Shown here one piece after another: positions 55,736 through 64,000 of a stretch of DNA of 64,000 nt (position 1 is its first letter; each line of letters begins with the position of its first letter). This DNA comes from Celeribacter ethanolicus (GTDB lineage Bacteria; Pseudomonadota; Alphaproteobacteria; Rhodobacterales; Rhodobacteraceae), in assembly GCF_001550095.1 (NCBI RefSeq), contig NZ_LRUC01000041.1, forward strand, positions 33,915 through 97,914, in the 5' to 3' direction. Position numbers and translations under genes: made by a program. The notes beneath the pieces were generated by a model. It saw only the letters and a list, made by a program, of their open reading frames with translations, ran no database searches and was not told the DNA's origin.

Positions 55736-56353
55736 GAACGCCTTCGCTTGCCGGGCCGCGAGGATGTGAACACCGGGGTGCTCAAGGGCGGCGAGATGGT
55801 GAACATCGTGGCCGTGACCGAGGCTTCAGAATGGGTCGACGAAAGTTGGAGCACGCGTGCGTCTCGCGAAGACATGCTCTCCGATTTCGCGGGGTGGCAT
55901 CCTGATCTTGCTGAGCTCTTCGCGAATGTGGAGGAGGTGTATAACTGGGGCCTGTTCGACCGCGATCCGATGGGCAGCTGGACGAAAGGGGCGGTGACAC
56001 TTTTGGGGGATGCCTGTCACCCGATGCTGCCGTTCCTCTCGCAAGGCGCTGCGATGGCCATCGAGGATGGCTATATTCTGGGGGAGGCTCTGGGACTTTA
56101 TCCCGACAATCTGACAGAGGCTCTCGCCGCCTATGAGGCAGAGCGCCGCCCGCGGACCTCAAAGGTTCAACTTGAAGCGCGCGAGCGTGGCCGGACCTAT
56201 CACTTGCCCACAGAAGAGGAAATGGCGGCACGGGACGCAGAATATGCGCGCCGCGCCAAGGAAGATCCTCGCACAACGGGGATCAACACGGATTGGGTCT
56301 ATGATTACGACCCGCGCCGCTTTAGCGCGCGGATGCGCGAAGCGGCGGAATAA
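55736..56353 (+). pseudogene. FAD-dependent aromatic monooxygenase, C-terminal remnant
   Basis: About 205 residues of a salicylate/3-hydroxybenzoate hydroxylase-type flavoprotein whose normal length is near 390-400. The second FAD motif GDACHPMLPFLSQGAAMAIEDG is intact, and the end (INTDWVYDYDPRRF) is family-like. The N-terminal half with the GxGxxG FAD site is missing: the reading frame joins IS-end sequence at about 55735. It cannot bind FAD properly and is a fragment. It may be read from upstream but has no start context of its own. Confidence 0.85.
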
Positions 56354-56383
56354 CTGTCCGCGCCAGATAAAGACATCCTACAA

Positions 56384-56409
56384 AAACGGCCCCGTTTTCG
56401 GGGCCGTTT
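56384..56409. terminator. Strong stem-loop after the monooxygenase remnant
   Basis: Perfect 11-base arms AAACGGCCCCG and CGGGGCCGTTT around a TTTT loop, 31 bases after the stop. Short A and T tracts on either side allow use in both directions. Confidence 0.8.
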
Positions 56410-56519
56410 GCGATCAGGCGAGGTCCACCGTCATAGGATCATAGACGCGACTCTCGCGGGCACCTCCATCATATAAATGTAACAAAGGCAGTACCGCTCA
56501 TTGCTGATCTGCCTCTGCC

Positions 56520-56675
56520 ATGCTGCAGACCGCGATGGCCAAACGCTTGATCGAGATCCGGCAGATCAAATATTTGAACACCATCATTGAGCAGGACCAT
56601 CGCTTCATCAAGCAGAGCACACGCCCGATGATGGGCTTCAAGGGCGTTCCAGATATTTGCGGGCTTGCGGCATAA
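56520..56675 (+). pseudogene. IS6-family transposase, C-terminal fragment
   Basis: A 51-codon piece reading IRQIKYLNTIIEQDHRFIKQ and STRPMMGFK, the highly conserved C-terminal part of IS6 transposases with the catalytic Glu region. The frame is lost after GFK and the downstream end reads as a shifted remnant. Separate from the copy at 6198 and from a different part of the gene. Confidence 0.8.
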
Positions 56676-56794
56676 TTATGTCCGCTGAAGGGATGCTTTC
56701 AGTGCTCAGAAAATTTGAGCCAAAATCGCCCGAACATCAATGACAGTTCTGAGTTCACGTTTGGACAATTAACTTTACGGTGCCGTTGGATCAT

Positions 56795-57160
<366 letters not shown>

Positions 57161-57164
<4 letters not shown>

Positions 57165-57204
57165 GATGCTCCATCCTTTTCGCAAGTTGGTGCCTCCGGC
57201 AAAA
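57161..57204. repeat. IS3-relic end sequence, pair of 55684-55727
   Basis: Start region of the IS3 relic. It carries the two 12-base blocks TCATGATGCTCC and GCCTCCGGCAAA at the same spacing as the copy at 55684. Confidence 0.6.
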
Positions 57205-57217
57205 CCGGCGCGGTTCA

Positions 57218-57258
57218 CCATTGGTTTCTAACAGGAGTCGCAGTTCAAAGTAGCGCGC
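57218..57258. repeat. Direct repeat, copy 1 (41 bases)
   Basis: Begins CCATTGGTTTCTAACAGG and ends AGTAGCGCGC. It matches 58509-58549 in the same orientation at 39 of 41 positions. The pair flanks the IS1182/IS30 chimera. Confidence 0.85.
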
Positions 57259-57400
57259 TGTAACGTTGGCATATATTTGAGACTCTGGGACTTGAATGTT
57301 CAGACCATTGGTTTTGGCAATTTTGAGACTGGATTCTGATTAAATCACGTAATGCCATTAGTTCGTAAGGCACTGGTAATTAGGTAGCAAGGGGCGGATA

Positions 57401-57785
57401 CTGTTGAAAAAGTCGGTTTGTTTTGTGGGATTTTCACGGTGCTGGAGACATAGCAGCCGTTTGGTCCCGGCTTTCGCCATTTGGTTTGCCGGAAGCCGGC
57501 TCTTTTGACCTTTCAAGTCATGCGCTGACCTCCTTTTGGACGCACTGCGGGCGAAGCTTGGCGAGTTTTCGGAGGTTCTGGGCGATGGCGGCGAGAAGGA
57601 ATTCGTCCTTTGCGCCGTTCGGTCCTCGAAGCCTGAGCCGCGTGAGGTTCAGGATGCGCTTCAGGTGAGCGAATAGCATCTCGACCTTTTTCCTTTTGTC
57701 CCGTGAGATCTTGTAGGCTTTGGTCTTGCGGCATGTGCGGGCGAACTCGCGTGCTTCCTCGTGCGGCTCTCGGGTTACGCGCCAT
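57401..57785 (-). pseudogene. IS1182-family transposase, C-terminal fragment with element end
   Basis: Reading on the minus strand from about 57785 to the stop at 57518, the protein is EPHEEAREFARTCRKTKAYK, then RKKVEMLFAHLKRILNLTRL and AAIAQNLRKLAKLRPQC. This is the C-terminal end of an IS1182-type transposase. At 57401-57417 is ACTGTTGAAAAAGTCGG, which resembles IS1182 terminal repeats. The N-terminal two thirds are missing; the fragment is fused at about 57785 to an IS30 piece in another frame. Confidence 0.78.
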
Positions 57786-58484
57786 GAAAGGCAGATCGCC
57801 GATGGCTTTCATGATTTTGCCCATGACCGGCTTCGTGCGCTTGTTCAGGTTCTTCAACAGCACTGTGAACCGGCTAACGCGCTCGACCATCGATGTGATG
57901 TTCGTTTGACCAAAGCTTTGTTTGAACAAGACCAAATCAGCCTCCCAATGGCCAAACTGACGTCGATGCGCCACGTCATCTGGGCGGAACAGGATACTGA
58001 CATCACGGTCGAATTTTGGGGGCAGGCGCTTTCTGGCCCGCCGCGGTTTGCGGGACTTGCGGTGTTCCGGCAGATACCACCAAAGCTCCTGCGCCATGCC
58101 TTCCTTGGAATAGATGTAGCGATAGATTGTCTCTTGGCAGACACGTAGCGGTGCGCGCTCATGGATCATCCGGTTTCCGATCTGCTCGGGCGTCCAGCCG
58201 TTCTTGAGCCGTTGAACGACGTCTTTGGCGAGATCTGGATGCTTGATCAGCTTGCGCTGCCGAGCACGGCGGCCATCAGCTCTCAATTGCGCCGCCGCGC
58301 CATAATAGCCCGCGTATTTTGGCAGGCTCTCGTCGACAAAATAGTTCCGCTTCAATTCGCGGTAGAGCGTCGCTTTCGAGCGCTTTAACACACGCGCCAT
58401 CTCGCGAACTGGCACTTTAGCACTCAGCCAGCGCTCGATTTTACGCCGTTCTTCGATGTTCAATTGCTTGTAGGAGCCACTCAT
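57786..58484 (-). pseudogene. IS30-family transposase, 3'-truncated
   Basis: The start MSGSYKQLNIEERRKIERWL and the HTH VREMARVLKRSKATLYRELK are typical of IS30, as are GWTPEQIGNRMIHE and GHWEADLVLFK with the first catalytic Asp. The conserved frame stops after KAIGDLPF, where IS30 enzymes continue to the second Asp and the Glu of the DDE triad. Beyond it the frame runs into IS1182-derived DNA, so the product would be a dead chimera. Confidence 0.88.
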
Positions 58485-58508
58485 GGCACAATCTCCTTAT
58501 TAGATAAT

Positions 58509-58549
58509 CCATTGGTTTCTAATAGGAGTCGCAGTTCAAGGTAGCGCGC
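58509..58549. repeat. Direct repeat, copy 2 (41 bases)
   Basis: Starts CCATTGGTTTCTAATAGG, 25 bases ahead of the IS30 start codon, so it is likely the IS30 end region. Copy 1 is at 57218-57258, in the same orientation. Confidence 0.85.
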
Positions 58550-58620
58550 GCCAAGCCATATCAAAAAATCTTATAATCATTATTATGTATAATATTTGCA
58601 AATAAAAGAACTGCAAACTC

Positions 58621-58764
58621 TCAAACCTCCAATACAAAAGCCGGATCGAACTCAGTCCCTTCCCCGGGATAATCCCGCTGGTTCGTGACAAAGCGGATCG
58701 AACCATGATCTCCCTCGCCGGTCTCCGTTGCGATCACAAACGACAGCTCTGGCGATTTGGCCAT
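58621..58764 (-). CDS. Short uncharacterised protein or fragment
   Basis: A 47-codon frame starting MAKSPELSFVIATETGEGDH and ending FDPAFVLEV. Codon use and composition look like real coding sequence, but no family was recognised. Its start overlaps by 8 bases, in opposite direction, the TTG start of the 58757 gene. It may be a small protein or the remains of a larger one. A 60-base AT-rich stretch follows. Confidence 0.35.
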   Translation of the reverse strand: MAKSPELSFVIATETGEGDHGSIRFVTNQRDYPGEGTEFDPAFVLEV

Positions 58765-59089
58765 CAATATCCATTGTCAGGGGTTGCAAACGGCTGTGAA
58801 CCTGAACCAACTCGAACTTTCTGTCCTATTGGACGGAATTTTCAACGAGGATGTGAATGGGGCTACGCCAATCCGTCACTTGACGCTTGGCGCGGATTAC
58901 ACGTTGGACTTTGTCGAGACGGGCCAAGCCAAAGTGACGATCTATGAGAGTGTTTTCGAGCGCTATGTCATCGTTCCGCATTATGAACGGCGCGAGAATT
59001 TCATTCGCGTAGAGGCGGCCTTCACCCACACAAACGGCAAACGCCCGAAAGGGTCTGGCTCCTTCCCCTATGACAAGGCCAGCCTGTAA
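58757..59089 (+). CDS. Uncharacterised protein, 110 residues
   Basis: Starts at TTG 58757 (MAINIHCQGL) or is N-terminally truncated, since no ATG or GTG precedes it after the stop at 58706. Contains GIFNEDVNGATPIRHLTLGA, then VFERYVIVPHYERRENFIRV. Charged, soluble, no signal. It lies 14 bases before the two-TM gene, so the two may be a unit. Its neighbours are IS relics, so it may be cargo or leftover. No family recognised. Confidence 0.55.
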   Translation: MAINIHCQGLQTAVNLNQLELSVLLDGIFNEDVNGATPIRHLTLGADYTLDFVETGQAKVTIYESVFERYVIVPHYERRENFIRVEAAFTHTNGKRPKGSGSFPYDKASL

Positions 59090-59103
59090 CAATGGATTAG
59101 AAT

Positions 59104-60141
59104 ATGGATACGTCGTTGACCGACCGATTTGACTACAGCGCCGCAAAGTGGAACCGGCTGTCGCGCTCGATCAAGCGTATTGATGACAGCACCGTCGAGA
59201 TTAGGAACCCGACCAACAGCGTCGGGAAACTGATTATCAATCTGTTGATCTTGTTTCAGGTCGGGCTTTTCTGTGCGAATGCCTTTATGATGTCGGGACA
59301 GCGCGTTTCACCAAACCGTCCCTCATCTTTTGAAACACTGTCCGAAATGCTCCAACGAGATTATCTTTTTGTAACGGATTACGAGGCTTATTTAGAGCCT
59401 GGCTACGAGAGGTATCTCGGGTATTTTGAAACAAACCCAGTGTTCGCTGGAGAAGAGCCGGAAACGAAAGAGGAATATTACGAAAGCGCCATTGCGAATG
59501 CGGGGCGCACAGCAAGTGCGCGTTTGAACCGCGTTCTAGCGTCTTTGGGTTTCGGCCCCTTTTTCGTCTTCCTCGTTCTCTTCCTGCCGCTCCGCCTTCT
59601 CATTCCGGACTCGCACGGCATCCGTCTCGATGCGCGCAGGCGGGTGGCCTATGTGCGCGATTGGTACGGCAATTCGATCAAGCGGTTTTTCGGCATGGCC
59701 GATCTGCGTCCCCGCAAGAAACGCGAAAAGGTCGATGTGCTTGAACAGCTCCATTTCACCACGCGGCTCCACGCCGAATACGCCGTCACGCCACGGCTTT
59801 TGAAGGTGAACAAGATTTATAAGCTGTTCTATCCTTTCAGGAAACCGGCGATGGTCTATCTGTCTACGGAGGGGCATGAATACGGCTACACCCAGCGCTT
59901 TCCGCTTGGCAGCTACCCGATGCGCAAGAACCAACCCGAGGAAATCCAACAGTTCATCGAGGACTTTTTTGCCCATCCGGAGCCGGGCAAATGGACCAAA
60001 AACCTGCGCTATCGACATCCTTTGCCGGGCGATCCGATTGTCTGGCTGACCCGCGCGAACCTCTGGAAATTCGGCGGCTATAAAAAGGCGAATGCCGAGG
60101 ACAAGGTGGATGCATGCCTGCGGGAGACCAACGGGCCGTGA
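59104..60141 (+). CDS. Uncharacterised two-helix membrane protein
   Basis: A 345-residue protein. Membrane segments are at about residues 43-62 (LIINLLILFQVGLFCANAFM) and 152-172 (FGPFFVFLVLFLPLRLLI). Between them is a 90-residue, acidic, probably periplasmic loop (residues about 65-150), and the C-terminal 170 residues are basic and cytoplasmic by the positive-inside rule. Family not recognised. Its last codons overlap (GTGA) a truncated copy of its own N-terminus at 60138, so the gene has been duplicated. This pattern is common at immunity or effector loci, but no toxin domain is in view. Confidence 0.65.
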   Translation: MDTSLTDRFDYSAAKWNRLSRSIKRIDDSTVEIRNPTNSVGKLIINLLILFQVGLFCANAFMMSGQRVSPNRPSSFETLSEMLQRDYLFVTDYEAYLEPGYERYLGYFETNPVFAGEEPETKEEYYESAIANAGRTASARLNRVLASLGFGPFFVFLVLFLPLRLLIPDSHGIRLDARRRVAYVRDWYGNSIKRFFGMADLRPRKKREKVDVLEQLHFTTRLHAEYAVTPRLLKVNKIYKLFYPFRKPAMVYLSTEGHEYGYTQRFPLGSYPMRKNQPEEIQQFIEDFFAHPEPGKWTKNLRYRHPLPGDPIVWLTRANLWKFGGYKKANAEDKVDACLRETNGP

Positions 60142-60248
60142 CCAACAGATTTGACAACAGCCCCACAAAGTGGAACCGTCCCTCGCGGTCGATCAAGCGA
60201 ATTGATGACGGCAATCGAAGCGGAGGAAAAAATACGAACAAGCCTTGA
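60138..60248 (+). pseudogene. Truncated tandem copy of the 59104 gene
   Basis: A 36-codon frame beginning at GTG 60138: VTNRFDNSPTKWNRPSRSIK then RIDDGN. The full gene's start reads LTDRFDYSAAKWNRLSRSIK then RIDDST. DNA similarity ends after about 85 bases; the rest of the copy is missing. The divergence suggests it was an old paralogue rather than a recent repeat. Confidence 0.8.
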
Positions 60249-60416
60249 AGTCAGACAAAATCGCGGCTTGAAATACGAACTCAACAGTCTCCGTTAAAAC
60301 TGGGGCGGTTCAGAGAACCACTATTGGCCCTTTTTGCCTATTTATTAAGTATATAATATCAACTTTTATGTTCCTGAAATTTCAAAATGCTGACTGATCG
60401 AAAGCTAGGAGTAAAG

Positions 60417-60635
60417 ATGACCACAGATGACGCGATTTTGGATCTCGCCAGACAACGGCTTAAACAAATGGAAACCGCGGAAGATCAGATCGCGCTTTTG
60501 AATGCCTATCATGGGTTGTTGACCTTGGCGGAGTTGGCGATGCCAATCAATTCGCCCTTGACCGCAGACTGTCGGCGAGAACTTCAAGGGCTGGAACACA
60601 AAGCTACGAAACTTTTCGCGAACACGTTCAAATAG
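60417..60635 (+). CDS. Small uncharacterised protein
   Basis: A 72-residue protein beginning MTTDDAILDLARQRLKQMET. TAGGAG lies 6 bases before the ATG, which is a good ribosome site. Helical, charged and leucine-rich, so possibly a coiled-coil-like adaptor or regulator. Its DNA is less GC-rich than the neighbouring catabolic regions. Family unknown. Confidence 0.55.
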   Translation: MTTDDAILDLARQRLKQMETAEDQIALLNAYHGLLTLAELAMPINSPLTADCRRELQGLEHKATKLFANTFK

Positions 60636-60639
60636 GGAA

Positions 60640-60775
60640 AGAAAGCTGAAACGGCCGATTAAACAAATTTCAGATCGGCCTGCCGAATGGCAGGAACTTG
60701 CCCGCAAATACGTTGAACTTGGAACAATCCAGAAAGCGGCAGAAGTGAAGTGGTCTCAGGGAATCAAACAATGAG
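60640..60775 (+). pseudogene. Possible short coding remnant
   Basis: A frame without a proper start reads KRPIKQISDRPAEWQELARK and YVELGTIQKAAEVKWSQGIK before TGA. Composition looks protein-like. No family recognised. It may be the tail of a gene cut by rearrangement. Confidence 0.3.
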
Positions 60776-61227
60776 CTAAGGTGTATCCCGAACCTTTGAA
60801 GGGGGGGGAGAAAGGCGAAACGCCGATATTTTACAGATCAATTTAAGTCCGAGGTGGCATTGGAAGAGTCAAGCCCTGGAAGTACCTTCGGAGAATACGA
60901 CGCAGAACGAACATTCTCGCATGGGTAAACGTTCTGGCTTGAGCGGCGCAACTATTGGTCGGCAGCTTGCCGACACTCTATCGCCAACAACACCTTGGGC
61001 GTGAGTACCATCACAAGAGACTGCAGGCGTCATGACATAGAGGTTAAGAGCCTAATCATCGCTGGAAAACGGTTCCACGGGAACGTAGTATGCAGAAAAC
61101 GAAGCAAGGCGGATGACCGCGATGATAAGCGCTTCGCGGAGTGCCTTCGAACGGTTGTGATATCGCAAAGAGCCGTTGCGTCGCTTTGGCTGCCTGAGAT
61201 TCAAGAGGCGCAAGAGGTCGGACAATT
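60776..61227. other. Non-coding rearranged stretch
   Basis: About 450 bases with no supportable gene. Frames of 60-120 codons exist on both strands but have no recognisable motif. It ends abruptly at an ABC-transporter fragment, so it is likely mosaic debris. Confidence 0.4.
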
Positions 61228-61570
61228 TCTGTGCCGCCCAACCATGTGGATTATCGCTATGACGGGGCTGAAACACCGCTTTTTACCAATCTGGATGTCG
61301 CCATTCCTGAGGGCCAGAAAGTCGGATTGGTTGGGCGGTCTGGTTCAGGCAAGACCACTTTCGTGAAGCTGATCCAGCGGATTCACGAGATCAATGACGG
61401 CAGCATCACATTGGGCGGCGTCGATATCGCGCGCGTTCCCTTGGAGGTGCTGCGCCAACACATCGCGCTTGTCCCGCAAGAGCCTGTGTTGTTTCACCGC
61501 TCTTTGGCCGAGAACATCGCCTACGCCCGTCCCGGCGCATCAATGCAGGAGGTCCGGGAGGCTGCTGAGC
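61228..61570 (+). pseudogene. ABC exporter ATPase domain, truncated at both ends
   Basis: About 114 codons reading HVDYRYDGAETPLFTNLDV and IPEGQKVGLVGRSGSGKTT (Walker A) through LVPQEPVLFHRSLAENIAYA (Q-loop). It breaks before the signature and Walker B motifs. Related to fused ABC exporters, not to MalK-type ATPases. The membrane domain and the rest of the ATPase are missing. Confidence 0.85.
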
Positions 61571-61850
61571 GCTGGTCGCTGGACTACGTTCACGACCAGT
61601 TTCGCCAGCGGTCAGCGTTTCCGGGTGCTCAATGTGGTCGACGATGTCACCCGGGAGTGCCTAGTGGCCATACCGGACACCTCGATCTCGGCGCGCCGTG
61701 TCGCGCGTGAACTGACGGCCCTGATCGAGCGCCGCAGAAGGCCCTGCATGATTGTCAGCGATAATGGGACAGAACTAACCAGTAACGCGATCCTGCAGTG
61801 GTACTCCAAGCACCGGATCGAATGGCACTACATCGCGCCGGGCAACCCCA
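61571..61850 (+). pseudogene. IS3-family orfB fragment
   Basis: Reads RWSLDYVHDQF, then with a frameshift near 61605 ASGQRFRVLNVVDDVTRECL, DNGTELTSNAILQWYSKHRI and HYIAPGNPM. These carry two of the three DDE residues of an IS3 orfB. The glutamate region is missing, cut at about 61850. The piece lies exactly between the ABC fragment and the HlyD fragment. Confidence 0.85.
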
Positions 61851-62150
61851 TGAGCCCGTATCGGTCAAAGCGCGATGTTACGTTTCACAACGTTCGATCA
61901 GCGTCAAACGCCGGAGATTTCATCTTATGTTTCCAAAGTCTCCGCGGACGCTTTTACAGATGAGACCACGGGTGCTTCTTATTACTTGGCAGAGCTCTAC
62001 CCGGCTTCCGGCGAGTTGGAAAAACTCAAAGGCATGCAGCTTCTGCCGGGTATGCCAGTTGAGGCGCATTTAAAAACAAATGACCGCACTCCACTGAGTT
62101 ATTTTGTGAAACCTATGTCGGACTATTTTCAGCGAGCATTTAGGGGGTGA
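61851..62150 (+). pseudogene. HlyD-type secretion adaptor, C-terminal fragment
   Basis: About 99 residues: GQSAMLRFTTFDQRQTPEIS, VSADAFTDETTGASYYLAEL, LLPGMPVEAHLKTNDRTPLS and YFVKPMSDYFQRAFRG. This is the beta-barrel and terminal segment of a type I secretion adaptor whose usual length is near 430. The lipoyl and coiled-coil parts are missing. It is cut by IS3 sequence on its 5' side. The stop is intact. Confidence 0.88.
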
Positions 62151-62372
62151 TTATAAAATTTTGTGAATTCTTTCGTCTCCGTCAGTCGATACTCTGCAAC
62201 AGTCTAGCCCATCACGCCAAAATCCCCGAGATGAGCGGAGAGAGCTATCGTCTGGTCCAAAGCCGCGCGCGAAAAGCCACCAGTATCTCCTGATCACGAA
62301 GGCATAATATGGCCTCTACAGGCCAAGGCGACCAGTCAACCGCCAGCTATTTGGGTGGCGCGGTCGACTGAT
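62151..62372. other. Short stretch between HlyD remnant and IS3 element
   Basis: About 220 bases with no gene. A short frame near 62222-62285 (IPEMSGESYRLVQSRARKAT) vaguely resembles the end of an IS-helper ATPase, too weak for a call. Confidence 0.35.
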
Positions 62373-62431
62373 TGAGGTGCCCCTAGATTTGTAGACGCTT
62401 TGCGCCCTAACTTTGAGGCAAGGAGGCCGAC

Positions 62432-62690
62432 ATGGGGACAAGCAATTACAGCGACGAGTTCAAGCGCGACGCGGTGCATCAGATCACAGTGCGAGGATAT
62501 CCGATTCGGGAGGTGTCGCGGCGTTTGGGCGTCAGCACGCATTCGCTCTACAAGTGGCTGAAGCTTTTCGCTGAACCATCATCGAAGCCGGGCGTTGACC
62601 ACGAAGCCGAGAACCGGCGTTTGAAGCGCGAGCTGTCCCGGGTCACCGAGGAGCGCGATATCTTACGGCGTACTTCGCGCGCGAGTCCCA
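62432..62690 (+). CDS. IS3-family OrfA (helix-turn-helix subunit)
   Basis: Starts MGTSNYSDEFKRDAVHQITV with the HTH YPIREVSRRLGVSTHSLYKW and a leucine zipper (EAENRRLKRELSRVTEERDI). The normal orfA end, ILRRT, is followed by frame running into orfB, the usual site of programmed -1 frameshifting; orfA's own frame continues to 62791. Appears intact, unlike orfB. Confidence 0.85.
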
Positions 62691-63208
62691 ATGAAGTACG
62701 CCTTCATTCGGGCGCATCGCGGAGAGTTCGGCATCCGGGCCATGTGCCGAGTGCTGCGGGTCCATTTCTCCGGCTTCTACGCTTGGCTTAAAGAACCCTT
62801 AAGCCACCGTGCGCAGCAGGATGCGCGCCAGACCGCGCTGATCCGACAGGCTTGGGCGGACAGCGGCAAGGTGTATGGCTTCGCAAGTTGACGGACGATC
62901 TGCGCGATCAAGGTTCCCAGTTCACCAGCCGGGAGTGGCAGACGTTTCTCCGCCAGCATCATCTGGAACCCAGTATGAGCCGACGCGGTAACTGCCATGA
63001 CAATGCCGTAGCAGAAAGCTTCTTTCAGCTGCTGAAACGCGAACGGATTAGGCGCCGAACTTATCCGACCGGGGATGACGCCAGGCGGGACGTGTTCGAA
63101 TACATCGAGTTCTTCTACAACCCGAAGCGCAAGCACACGAACAACGGCATGCTGTCGCCCGTTGCCTTCGAGACCAGACAGCAGAAACTGACCGAGGCAG
63201 GTGTCTAG
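62691..63208 (+). pseudogene. IS3-family OrfB, internal deletion
   Basis: The N-terminal part reads MKYAFIRAHRGEFGIRAMCR to KVYGFAS and stops at 62891. Another frame then gives DQGSQFTSREWQTFLRQHHL, SMSRRGNCHDNAVAESFFQL (the Glu of the DDE triad) and NPKRKHTNNGMLSPVAFETR. About 350-400 bases with the first catalytic Asp are missing at around 62885. Inactive. Confidence 0.88.
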
Positions 63209-63363
63209 GAAACTAGGGGCACCTCAGATCGCCAACGATCTTTGCAACCGACTCAGCCAAACCTCCAAGTGCTCCACTTTTACGTCGTAGGTTTTACTCC
63301 GCCGTAGAAAGTCTCTGGTAAAACGGTAATCCCCCCATTTTTAGAGGGGCGTATCAGTAGAAT

Positions 63364-64000
63364 CTAAGCTGCTGTCAGTTTCTGTATCGGGGTCATGCCG
63401 CCGATGCCCATGTTTGGTCTTTCGTTGTTGTAAGTCCAGAGCCATTTCGTTGCGTGATCCTGCACGTCTTCAATGCTTTCGAAGTGGTATCGCCCGAGCC
63501 ATTCGGTGCGAACTGTCCGATTGTAGCGCTCGATATAAGCGTTCTGCTGGGGCTTGCCCGGCTGGATGTAAAGCAGCCCGATCCCCGCCTTCTCGGCCCA
63601 TGTTTGGAGCCTGCCACTGACATATTCCGGGCCGTTATCTACGCGAATGGCCAGAGGTTTGCCTCGCCAGGCGATGATCTGGTCCAGCGCCCGAACAACG
63701 CGCTCGGCGGGCAGTGAGAAGTCCACTTCGATGGCCAGGCCCTCGCGGTTGAAGTCATCAAGCACGTTCAATGTGCGGAATGCCCGACCGTCAGCCAGCT
63801 GATCGGCCATAAAGTCCATCGACCACACCTCATTCGGGGCCTCAGGCACGACCAGCGGTTCCGGTTTCTCGCGCTGCAGCCGCTTCCGAGGCTTGATCCG
63901 CATGTTCAGCTCCAACTCGCGGTAGATGCGGTACACGCGTTTGTGGTTCCAGCCAAAACCTTTGACGTTCCGCAGATGCAAAAAGCACAGACCAAACCCC
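63364..64000 (-). CDS. IS3-family transposase OrfB (continues beyond window)
   Basis: At least 211 residues of an IS3-group orfB, open to the window edge. N-terminal part [20 protein letters not shown], first Asp in [18 protein letters not shown], second Asp in [12 protein letters not shown], Glu in [17 protein letters not shown], so the DDE triad is complete. It is likely functional if its missing start and orfA are sound. Its 3' end lies near TTTTTAGAGGGGCGTATCAG (63339-63358), probably the element's terminal repeat. Confidence 0.92.
   Translation of the reverse strand, partial: GFGLCFLHLRNVKGFGWNHKRVYRIYRELELNMRIKPRKRLQREKPEPLVVPEAPNEVWSMDFMADQLADGRAFRTLNVLDDFNREGLAIEVDFSLPAERVVRALDQIIAWRGKPLAIRVDNGPEYVSGRLQTWAEKAGIGLLYIQPGKPQQNAYIERYNRTVRTEWLGRYHFESIEDVQDHATKWLWTYNNERPNMGIGGMTPIQKLTAA

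Larger units (their letters stand above)
62373..63226 (+). mobile_element. Internally deleted IS3-family element with intact ends
   Basis: Perfect 14-base terminal inverted repeats TGAGGTGCCCCTAG (62373-62386) and CTAGGGGCACCTCA (63213-63226), extending imperfectly to about 24 bases. The element is flanked by the 3-base direct repeat GAT on both sides, as IS3 insertion produces. At 854 bp it is shorter than the roughly 1.2 kb usual for the family, because orfB lacks its middle. It could still be moved by a transposase from elsewhere. Confidence 0.92.

Noticed and set aside
60995..61366. 123-codon frame overlapping the ABC fragment
   Set aside because: Runs through a junction into the ABC piece in the wrong frame; no motif.

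Overview
The window looks like part of a high-GC alphaproteobacterial replicon, most likely of the Rhodobacterales (Roseobacter-type). I infer this from the gene content: a GlpSTPQUV-type glycerol ABC transporter locus, two TRAP transporters, a TctABC transporter, a class III alcohol dehydrogenase next to a GlxA-type regulator, and relics of IS3, IS6, IS30 and IS1182 elements. No rRNA, tRNA or CRISPR array was seen.

Layout. (1) 1-3499: the 3' part of a threonyl-tRNA synthetase gene runs with an ATGA overlap into a Cys-less thiolase-like gene, a DUF35 gene, an NTF2-like gene and a DUF1826 gene. (2) 3510-5818: GlxA-type regulator divergent from glutathione-dependent formaldehyde dehydrogenase. 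(3) 5861-7331: decayed IS6 element and non-coding sequence. (4) 7332-17902: catabolic island with a LysR regulator, cytochrome P450, ferredoxin reductase, 2Fe-2S ferredoxin, MarR regulator, one-chain dihydroxyacetone-type kinase, a second P450 and a DctPQM TRAP transporter. Three related operator-like sites link ferredoxin, marR/kinase and the second P450. (5) 18135-22421: RND efflux adaptor and pump. (6) 22454-36897: minus-strand tctCBA, an iron-type alcohol dehydrogenase, glpK and glpD-glpS-glpT-glpP-glpQ-glpU-glpV, divergent from the DeoR-type repressor gene glpR. (7) 37000-45054: a flavin monooxygenase and zinc alcohol dehydrogenase pair, an AcoR-like regulator lacking the sigma-54 contact loop, and a second TRAP transporter. 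(8) 45538-55619: two-component system, then a tightly coupled five-gene operon of three glycosyltransferases, an ABC exporter and a tandem aminoglycoside-phosphotransferase-like protein. (9) 55684-64000: a wreckage zone of truncated genes and IS fragments, including one internally deleted IS3 element with clean ends, an uncharacterised two-TM protein with a truncated tandem copy, and pieces of an ABC exporter and a HlyD adaptor.

How it works together. Glycerol is probably imported by GlpSTPQUV, phosphorylated by GlpK and oxidised by GlpD, under GlpR. The P450 island suggests uptake of an unknown organic acid or alcohol by TRAP, oxidation by two P450s sharing one electron chain, and entry of a C3/C4 keto product through the DhaK/DhaL kinase. 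The formaldehyde dehydrogenase upstream could remove formaldehyde if a P450 demethylates. The five-gene glycosyltransferase/exporter/kinase operon beside a two-component system is the best candidate here for an undescribed glycoconjugate system. Names rest on motifs and family resemblance read by eye; no database search was made.
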